A stretch of 19,223 bases of DNA from positions 1 through 19,223 of the forward strand of contig CAZKKN010000034.1 in the NCBI GenBank assembly GCA_964553375.1, written 5' to 3'. Position 1 is the stretch's first letter. Every line of letters starts with the position of its first letter. The translations under genes were made by a program, and so were the position numbers. Positions 13,736 through 19,223 of the stretch are shown piece after piece. This stretch comes from UBA9715 sp964553375. Its GTDB lineage: Bacteria > Actinomycetota > Coriobacteriia > Coriobacteriales > Eggerthellaceae. Below the pieces are notes generated by a model. That model saw only the letters and a list, made by a program, of their open reading frames with translations, did not search any database and was not told where the DNA came from.

Positions 13736-15610
13736 CTAGGCGAACTGGGAATTGTAAAGCGCCGCATAATCGCCATCTTGAGCCAAAAGCTCCTCATGGG
13801 TCCCCTGCTCCACTATGTCCCCGTCGCGAATCACCAAGATGAGATCGGCATCGCGGATGGTGGAGAGGCGATGGGCGATGACGAAGGAGGTGCGGTCGGC
13901 CATAAGCGCATCCATGGCCGCCTGGATGCGCTCCTCGGTGCGCGTGTCCACCGAACTTGTGGCCTCATCAAGCACCAGCATGAAGCGGTTGGCCAAAAAT
14001 GCGCGGGCGATGGTGAGCAGCTGGCGCTGACCAGCGCTTATGTTGCTCGCCTCCTCGTTGATCACGGAATCATATCCGCCAGGGAGCGTCTCGATGAAGT
14101 GCTCGGCGAAGGCGCGACGAGCCGCCTCGCGCACTTCCTCGTCGGTGGCATCGGGCTTGCCATAGGCGATGTTATCGCGGATGGTGCCATGGAAAAGCCA
14201 GGTGTCTTGAAGCACCATGCCGAAAAGCGCGCGCACCTTCTCGCGGGGTATCTCGCGGATGTCCACACCGCCGATGCGGATGGCACCGCCCTGGACGTCG
14301 TAGAAGCGCATGAGCAGTTTAACCAGGGTGGTCTTGCCGGCTCCGGTGGGGCCTACGAAAGCAACGGTCTGGCCTGCGGCAACCGTGGCCGTGAAATCCT
14401 TGATGACCGGCTTTTCCGGGTCGTAGCCAAAGCGCACATGGTCGAATTCCACGGTGCAACGCAAGTCCTCCTCGCTGATACCCTCGCGGGCATCTTCGTC
14501 GGTCTCATCCGGGGCATCCAGAAATTCGAAGACGCGCTCGGCGGCGGCCGCCATGGACTGGAGCACATTGCTCACCTGGGCAAGCGAGGTTATAGGCTGG
14601 GTGAAATTCTTCACATATTGGATGAACGCCTGGATATCGCCCACGGTGATGACGCCCTGAACGGCGAAGATTGACCCCAGAATGGCCACCGCCACATACC
14701 CGAGGTTGCTCACCAGATCCATCACCGGGCGCATGAGCCCCGAGAGGAATTGGGAGCGCCAAGCACTCTCGTAAAGCCGGGAGTTTATCTCGTCGAACTC
14801 CCGCACCGCCGCATCCTCGCGGCCGAACGCCTTCACCACCCCATGGCCCGAGAACGTCTCCTCTATCTGGCCGTCAATGGCGCCCAGATTCGCCTGTTGG
14901 GCGTAGAAATGCTTTTGGGAGCGCTTCACGATGATGCGGATGAGCACCAGGGAGATCGGCGCGATGAGCAACGTGACCAGGGTCATCACCACGTTGATGT
15001 AGAACATGATGGCCACAACCCCCACAAGCGTCACCACCGAGCGCAAAAGCTCCGATATGCCCTGGTTCAGGTTCTGACCTAGGGTGTCCACGTCGTTGGT
15101 GATGCGCGAGAGCGTGTCGCCAGTGCTCGTCTTCTCAAAATAGCCCACCGGCAGCGAGTCGATCTTCTGGGCTATCTCGCGGCGCAGCTCATAGCAGGTT
15201 TTCTGGGAGACATAGGTGAGCACCCAGCCCTGGGCGAAGCTGCAAAGGGAGCTGGCGATATAGATGGCCAGCGTGGCCAACAGCACCGCCCCAATGGCGT
15301 TGAAGTCGATGGAGCCGGTGCCTGCCACCTTGGCTACAATGCCGTCGAAGAGCACCGTGGTGGCCGTGGACATGACCTTCGGGCCCACCACATTGAAGGC
15401 AGTGGAGCCCACGGCGAAGATGAGGGCTACGAACACCGCCGCTTTGAAACGGCCCAAGAAATGGATGAGCTTGCGTAGGGTGCCCTTGAAATCCCGGGGC
15501 TTCTCGGTGGGTATCATGCGGCCGCCGGGACCTCCGTGACGCCGGGGTCTGCGGGGCCGGGCAGCAACAGCCGCCATGGAGCGCTCTTGGGCCTCATCAT
15601 GGGCGCTCAT
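13736..15610 (-). CDS. ABC exporter half-transporter, subunit with canonical Walker B
   Basis: The 624-residue protein joins a six-helix exporter membrane domain (about 45-345) to an ATP-binding domain (about 385-620). Walker A is GPTGAGKT (420-427), the Q-loop QDT is at 468-470, Walker B LVLDEA has the catalytic glutamate E549, and the switch histidine is H580. The signature is ISAGQ (524-528) rather than SGGQ. The first 40 residues are basic and rich in Arg, Pro and Gly, and precede the first helix. It overlaps the upstream ABC gene by 4 nt (ATGA), with AAGGGAG upstream, so the two are co-translated and almost certainly form a heterodimer like TM287/288, LmrCD or BmrCD. The cargo (drug, lipid or peptide) is unknown. 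Confidence 0.95.
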   Translation of the reverse strand: MSAHDEAQERSMAAVAARPRRPRRHGGPGGRMIPTEKPRDFKGTLRKLIHFLGRFKAAVFVALIFAVGSTAFNVVGPKVMSTATTVLFDGIVAKVAGTGSIDFNAIGAVLLATLAIYIASSLCSFAQGWVLTYVSQKTCYELRREIAQKIDSLPVGYFEKTSTGDTLSRITNDVDTLGQNLNQGISELLRSVVTLVGVVAIMFYINVVMTLVTLLIAPISLVLIRIIVKRSQKHFYAQQANLGAIDGQIEETFSGHGVVKAFGREDAAVREFDEINSRLYESAWRSQFLSGLMRPVMDLVSNLGYVAVAILGSIFAVQGVITVGDIQAFIQYVKNFTQPITSLAQVSNVLQSMAAAAERVFEFLDAPDETDEDAREGISEEDLRCTVEFDHVRFGYDPEKPVIKDFTATVAAGQTVAFVGPTGAGKTTLVKLLMRFYDVQGGAIRIGGVDIREIPREKVRALFGMVLQDTWLFHGTIRDNIAYGKPDATDEEVREAARRAFAEHFIETLPGGYDSVINEEASNISAGQRQLLTIARAFLANRFMLVLDEATSSVDTRTEERIQAAMDALMADRTSFVIAHRLSTIRDADLILVIRDGDIVEQGTHEELLAQDGDYAALYNSQFA

Positions 15611-17760
15611 CGCCGCTCACTCCCTTCAGCCTCCGCGTGCTCGGCCGGATCCTCGCCCGTCATAAACGACGCCTCACGGGCAAGGGAGGCATCCAAGGCT
15701 TCTTCTTCACCGGCCAGAGCCTCCTCTATCTCTGCGGGCGAAAGCTGGGAGGCGGCTATCTCGCGATACTGGGGGCACTGGGATAAAAGCTCCCGGTGGG
15801 TTCCCAGCCCCACGATGCACCCATCCTCCAGCACCGCGATACGGCTCGCATGCATCACCGTGGCTATGCGCTGAGCCACGATGACCTGCGTGCGACCAGG
15901 CAACTCCTGAGCCAAGGCGCGGCGCAGGGCCGCATCGGTGCGATAATCCAAAGCCGAGAAGCAATCGTCGAACAGGAAAAGCCCCGCATCGGTGGCCAAG
16001 GCCCGGGCGATGGCCAGGCGCTGGCGCTGACCGCCGGACACATTGCTGCCGCCTTGGGTGATGGGGTGCTCAAGCCCATCCTGGGCGTCTTGGAGCAGCT
16101 CAGCGGCCTGAGCGATGGCGATAGCCTGGCGAAGCCGCTCATCGCTCGGGTCGTCCTCGCCGAACCCCACGTTGGAGCCGATGGTGCCCGAGAACAGAAA
16201 CGAGCGCTGAGGTACATAACCCAGGCGCTTACGCAGGGAATCGAGGGGCCACTGGCGCACATCCACCCCATCCACGAGCACCGCTCCGCCGGTCACATCG
16301 TAGAAGCGCTCCACCAGCTTCAACAGGGTTGATTTCCCCGAACCGGTGGAGCCAATGATTGCGAAGGTCTGGCCGGGCTCAACCTTGAAGGAGATATGAT
16401 GGAGCACGCACTCGCAGCCGTCCTCGTAGCAGAAATCCACATCGCGGAATTCCAATGATGCGCCGACACTGGCGGCCGGAAGCGCAGCCGGATGCGCCGG
16501 CTCGGTGATGGAGATAGGCGTTTTCAGCACCTCATCGACGCGCTGAGCGGCCACGTCGGCACGTGGGGCCATGATGGCCAACATGGAGAGCATGAGGAAT
16601 CCCATGATGATCACCATGGAGTAGGTGATGAAGGCGATGAGGTCGCCGGTTTGCATGGTGCCGGAGTCTATCTCGCCGGCGCCGAACCACACGATGGCCA
16701 CGGAGAGCAGATTCATGATGAGCATCATGAAGGGCATCATGGTCACCATGGCCCGGTTGGTGAACAGCTGGGTTCGCATCAGCTCGGTGCTCGCGGTATC
16801 GAAGCGCTTCTGCTCGGTCTCCTGGCGGCCGAAGGCGCGGATCACCGGCACGCCGGAGATCATCTCCCGGGATACCAGATTCACCCGGTCGATGAGCTTT
16901 TGCATGATGCGCATCTTGGGCATGACCGCGGCCATAAGGACCCCGATCACCACGAAGATCGCCAGGATGGCGAGACCGATGAGCCAACCCATGGAGATGT
17001 TCATCCGGGCCACCATGATGATGCCGCCGATGGCCAGGATGGGCGCATAGAGCACCATGCGCAAAAGCATGATGGACATCATCTGGATCTGTTGCACGTC
17101 GTTGGTACCGCGGGTTATGAGCGAGGCCGCGGAGAAACGCTGCACCTCGGCATCGGAAAACGCCATGACCTTGGAGAAAAACGCGCTGCGCAGATCGCGA
17201 CCGATGGCAGCGCCCGTGCGGCTGGCGATGAAGCCCACGCAGGCCGAGATGACCATAGCTGCCAGAACGAACGCCATCATCTTCAGACCTGTGAGCACCA
17301 GATACCCCACCTGCATCGCGCCCATGTCGTAGCCCAGGTCCGCATACTCCTGACGCGCCGCGGCAACGCCCATCTGGCCGATGAGCCGCTCGTCGGCCTG
17401 AGCTGCCACCATGCCGTGGGCCTGGGCGAGCGGATAGGCCAGCATGGCGTCCAGCTCCTGGATGTGCGCGCGACCGTAATCGGTGAGCCGGTAGGTTTCG
17501 GTGGAGGCATCGTAGGTATAGGAGTCCTGGAAAAGCGCCTGGTCGAAGCCAGCCGCATCGGTGGCGGCAATGGCATCCCGCGTCCCGCTTGAAAGCTCAT
17601 CGGCGGCTACGTGCTCCACCCCTGCTTGCTGGATGCCCACGTCCACAATCTGGGAGGTGTAATTGGGAAGCATGAGGTCGCAAAACGCCTGACCGATCAA
17701 GAGCACGAATACCAGCAGCACAGCGAGCTTGTGCTTTCCCAAGTATTTCAGCAGGCGCAT
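15607..17760 (-). CDS. ABC exporter half-transporter, subunit with degenerate ATP site
   Basis: The 717-residue protein has a membrane domain (first helix about 10-32, the others about 150-395) and an ATP-binding domain (about 435-672). Walker A is GSTGSGKS (470-477) and the signature VSGGQ (574-578). Walker B is LFLFDDC, with D599 where the catalytic glutamate normally stands, and the switch histidine is Q630; both mark the non-hydrolysing site of a heterodimeric exporter. Between helices 1 and 2 there is an extra segment of about 110 residues (40-150) expected outside the membrane. An acidic tail (676-717) ends the protein. AAAGGAGG lies 4-5 nt before the ATG. It is the first gene of the exporter operon, followed with a 4-nt overlap by its partner. 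Confidence 0.94.
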   Translation of the reverse strand: MRLLKYLGKHKLAVLLVFVLLIGQAFCDLMLPNYTSQIVDVGIQQAGVEHVAADELSSGTRDAIAATDAAGFDQALFQDSYTYDASTETYRLTDYGRAHIQELDAMLAYPLAQAHGMVAAQADERLIGQMGVAAARQEYADLGYDMGAMQVGYLVLTGLKMMAFVLAAMVISACVGFIASRTGAAIGRDLRSAFFSKVMAFSDAEVQRFSAASLITRGTNDVQQIQMMSIMLLRMVLYAPILAIGGIIMVARMNISMGWLIGLAILAIFVVIGVLMAAVMPKMRIMQKLIDRVNLVSREMISGVPVIRAFGRQETEQKRFDTASTELMRTQLFTNRAMVTMMPFMMLIMNLLSVAIVWFGAGEIDSGTMQTGDLIAFITYSMVIIMGFLMLSMLAIMAPRADVAAQRVDEVLKTPISITEPAHPAALPAASVGASLEFRDVDFCYEDGCECVLHHISFKVEPGQTFAIIGSTGSGKSTLLKLVERFYDVTGGAVLVDGVDVRQWPLDSLRKRLGYVPQRSFLFSGTIGSNVGFGEDDPSDERLRQAIAIAQAAELLQDAQDGLEHPITQGGSNVSGGQRQRLAIARALATDAGLFLFDDCFSALDYRTDAALRRALAQELPGRTQVIVAQRIATVMHASRIAVLEDGCIVGLGTHRELLSQCPQYREIAASQLSPAEIEEALAGEEEALDASLAREASFMTGEDPAEHAEAEGSERR

Positions 17761-18049
17761 GGAACCTCCTTTCCTTCCCTAGATTCTAGGCTGGCTTGCG
17801 GCAAAAGGGGTTCTAGCTTCGGAATGCGCCGCGTTTTCGCTGTGGAGCGGCGGCTTGAGGCGCTGAGCCGGCGTGCAAGCGATTCCGGAAGCCGTCTGCC
17901 GCAGGCGAGGATTCTGCGCTCCCCTCCTGGTCCCGATAGATTCCCCCTTCCCTTCCTCGATAGTTTCTCCCTTCCTATCCTCGGGAAAAGAAGATTGGTT
18001 CTGTCATTTTGGTTTTTAGGCAACAGCCCCTTTCCCAGTCTCGCTCATA
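17761..18049. other. Intergenic region between the divergent ABC operon and XRE gene
   Basis: No gene is supported here. The stretch should hold the promoters of both flanking units, but I cannot point to convincing -35/-10 pairs. On the plus strand 17934-17990 is strongly pyrimidine-rich and contains a tandem 24-bp repeat (listed separately). The part at 17800-17930 has coding-like composition but no start signal or recognisable protein in any frame, so it could be a decayed gene end; this is only a suspicion. Confidence 0.5.
17934..17981. repeat. Tandem 24-bp repeat, two copies
   Basis: Copies at 17934-17957 and 17958-17981 match at 20 of 24 positions; each starts CGATAG and ends in a pyrimidine-rich block. 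They lie upstream of both the ABC operon and the XRE gene, so they may be paired binding sites or a simple duplication. Confidence 0.7.
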
Positions 18050-18063
18050 GTGCGGGCTATGAG
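18044..18063. promoter_or_regulatory. Palindrome over the XRE start codon (possible operator)
   Basis: CTCATAG (18044-18050) and CTATGAG (18057-18063) are perfect inverted 7-bp arms around tgcggg. The palindrome covers both candidate start codons (GTG 18050, ATG 18059). This spacing suits a dimeric HTH protein repressing its own gene, or an RNA hairpin hiding the start. Confidence 0.45.
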
Positions 18064-18361
18064 ACAAGACAACGCATGCATCTGGATCCGGAGAACCATT
18101 GGCAACAACATCGCCCTTCTTCGGAAAGAGCGCCAACTTTCCCAATGCGAGCTGGCAAAACGCGCGGGCATTGATAACTCTTATCTCTGCCGCATGGAGA
18201 ATGGAACGGCGAATTTCAGCCTCGATAAGCTCGTGAGCTGCGCCCAAGCCATGGATGTGCCGGTAGTTGAGCTTTTGCGCGGGCTCGATACCCTCACGCC
18301 GCGGGAGTACGAGGAACGCAGCGCCTATCACTATGCGGGAGTGCGCTACTTGTCAAAGTAA
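18050..18361 (+). CDS. XRE-family HTH transcriptional regulator
   Basis: The protein is 103 residues from the GTG start, or 100 from the ATG at 18059. A Cro/CI-type helix-turn-helix occupies about 15-72: IGNNIALLRKERQLSQCELAKRAGIDNSYLCRMENG, where LSQCELAKRAGIDNSYL holds the two DNA-contacting helices, followed by the SLDKLVSCAQAMDVPVVELL helices. The last 25 residues are not a recognisable effector domain, so it is a minimal DNA-binding regulator. Neither start has a clear ribosome site, which leaves the choice open; a leaderless transcript is possible. It is divergent from the ABC exporter operon and could control it, itself, or genes outside the window. Confidence 0.85.
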   Translation: MRAMRQDNACIWIRRTIGNNIALLRKERQLSQCELAKRAGIDNSYLCRMENGTANFSLDKLVSCAQAMDVPVVELLRGLDTLTPREYEERSAYHYAGVRYLSK

Positions 18362-18379
18362 CGTACAAATTAGCGAATC

Positions 18380-18396
18380 CCCCTTGCGTCAAGGGG
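18380..18396. promoter_or_regulatory. Inverted repeat overlapping the tRNA -35 element
   Basis: CCCCTTG (18380-18386) and CAAGGGG (18390-18396) are exact inverted arms around cgt. The left arm and loop include the proposed -35 (TTGCGT). It lies 19 nt after the XRE stop and could act as a weak 3' hairpin for that gene, but has no T-run. Confidence 0.45.
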
Positions 18397-18412
18397 AAAG
18401 GTCAAGTAATAT
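18384..18412 (+). promoter_or_regulatory. Promoter of tRNA-Asp
   Basis: TTGCGT (18384-18389) and TAATAT (18407-18412) are 17 bp apart, a good match to a housekeeping promoter. Transcription would start near 18419, about 12 nt before the mature tRNA 5' end. Confidence 0.75.
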
Positions 18413-18430
18413 AACCTACGCTGAAAACAC

Positions 18431-18507
<77 letters not shown>

Positions 18508-18518
18508 TTTGAAGCACC

Positions 18519-18542
18519 AGGCCAGCATTAGCTGGCCTTTTT
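18519..18542 (+). terminator. Rho-independent terminator after tRNA-Asp
   Basis: AGGCCAGC (18519-18526) and GCTGGCCT (18531-18538) form a perfect 8-bp stem with loop atta, followed by a T-run through 18542. It starts 12 nt after the tRNA CCA end. Confidence 0.92.
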
Positions 18543-18646
18543 ATTAGGTAGCGCTCTGGCCGCCTGCGATGCGAAGCGCTTGCTCGATGCCCAATCGATT
18601 CCAACAGGCCGGATGCCAGGTATGGACTCGACAGAGGGGGACGACC

Positions 18647-19223
18647 ATGGTTCTGGACAACAAGCTATCCTTGGCCGATTCCGCCGAGCTCGCCCGCGAG
18701 GAGGAGCGCATCTCGAAGGCGAAGGCACTCGGCCTCTTCGGCTCACATGAACTTGAGGAGTATGCTCCTGGATCGTTTGAAAGCCTCGCCTTCATCCATA
18801 AACGGCTTTTCGAAGATATCTATGACTTCGCCGGCAGGATTCGCACCGAAGATATCTCGAAAGGCGGGTTCAGATTCGCCTCTGTTCTCTACCTGCAAGA
18901 GTCGATTGAGAAGATAGAGAGCATGCCGCAGTCGACATTCGAGGAGATCGTCAGGAAATACGTTGAGATGAACGTGGCCCATCCATTCCGGGAGGGAAAC
19001 GGGAGGAGCATGCGCATCTGGCTCGACCAGATACTTAAGGCGGAACTCGGCCAGGTGGTCGATTGGAGCCTGATTGACAAGCAGGATTATCTCCTTGCGA
19101 TGGAGCGCAGCCCCATCAAGGATGTCGAAATCAAGGCATTGTTGAAGGATGCGCTTACGAACAAGATCGATGACCGGGAAGTCTACATGAAAGGCCTCGA
19201 CGCCAGCTACGCCTACGAAGGAT
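18647..19223 (+). CDS. Fic-domain AMP-transferase (partial, 3' end off window)
   Basis: Fic enzymes transfer AMP (sometimes other nucleotide parts) from ATP to hydroxyl groups of target proteins. The 192 residues present include the full core motif HPFREGNGR (112-120) with catalytic H112, E116 and R120, and the preceding FAGRIRTEDISKGGFRFA beta-hairpin region that positions targets. At the end, S187-Y-A-Y-E191-G192 fits the inhibitory S/TxxxE(G/N) motif that class III Fic proteins carry in a C-terminal helix, as in Neisseria meningitidis Fic, so activity is probably self-limited and no separate antitoxin is needed. Relatives of this type end soon after, so only a few residues are likely missing. 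AGAGGGGG (18633-18640) is 6 nt before the ATG; an in-frame ATG at 18569 lacks such a site. Confidence 0.9.
   Translation, partial: MVLDNKLSLADSAELAREEERISKAKALGLFGSHELEEYAPGSFESLAFIHKRLFEDIYDFAGRIRTEDISKGGFRFASVLYLQESIEKIESMPQSTFEEIVRKYVEMNVAHPFREGNGRSMRIWLDQILKAELGQVVDWSLIDKQDYLLAMERSPIKDVEIKALLKDALTNKIDDREVYMKGLDASYAYEG

Noticed and set aside
16492..17592. 366-residue histidine-rich open frame on the plus strand
   Set aside because: It is the antisense of the ABC exporter membrane domain; the His/Asp-rich composition mirrors Met/Ile/Val-rich codons and there is no ribosome site.
18380..18396. Rho-independent terminator of the XRE gene
   Set aside because: The stem is only 7 bp and is followed by gaaagg, with no T-run.
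18569..18646. 26-residue N-terminal extension of the Fic protein or a small antitoxin gene before it
   Set aside because: No ribosome site at 18569, no similarity to Fic antitoxins seen, and the class III C-terminal inhibitory motif makes a partner unnecessary.

Overview
The window is a dense, GC-rich bacterial chromosome segment of mostly housekeeping genes. Gene content and protein style (GltBD, FatA-like thioesterase, a [NiFe]-hydrogenase small subunit, a cluster-less MutY relative, heterodimeric ABC exporters, a tRNA with encoded CCA) suggest an anaerobic actinobacterium, most likely of the Coriobacteriia/Eggerthellaceae type. That placement is inference; no marker gene such as 16S is present.

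Layout. Positions 1-116 hold a perfect 18-bp inverted repeat and a 32-bp direct repeat beyond the 3' end of gltD. Positions 117-6188 (minus) are gltB-gltD, the two glutamate synthase subunits (TGA-ATG junction). A 172-bp divergent region follows, then on the plus strand an acyl-ACP thioesterase and endonuclease III (nth), 21 bp apart. Converging on nth is a minus-strand gene for a [NiFe]-hydrogenase small subunit (7859-8920) with no large subunit or maturation gene nearby and an N-terminus that looks like a Tat signal without its arginine pair. Divergent from it is pheA (prephenate dehydratase with ACT domain), whose stop codon overlaps that of the convergent mutY-like gene. Upstream of mutY, separated by 8 nt, is a gene for an AAA+-like protein whose Walker A lysine appears lost while an acidic Walker B remains. 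Then come, on the minus strand, two overlapping ABC exporter half-transporters (heterodimer, 13736-17760) followed by a HAD-IB phosphatase.

From 17761 to the end the character changes: an intergenic stretch with a 24-bp tandem repeat, a small XRE-type regulator with a palindrome over its start codon, a tRNA-Asp(GTC) with recognisable promoter and terminator, and a Fic-domain AMP-transferase gene cut by the window edge just after its C-terminal self-inhibitory motif. The position beside a tRNA 3' end fits the border of an acquired segment, but no integrase or attachment repeat is visible.

How the genes relate: gltBD supplies glutamate from glutamine and 2-oxoglutarate; pheA makes phenylpyruvate; the thioesterase releases fatty acids from ACP; nth and mutY-like are base-excision repair glycosylases. 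The most unusual items are the orphan hydrogenase small subunit, the P-loop-less AAA-like protein beside the cluster-less MutY relative, and the repeat block at the left edge.
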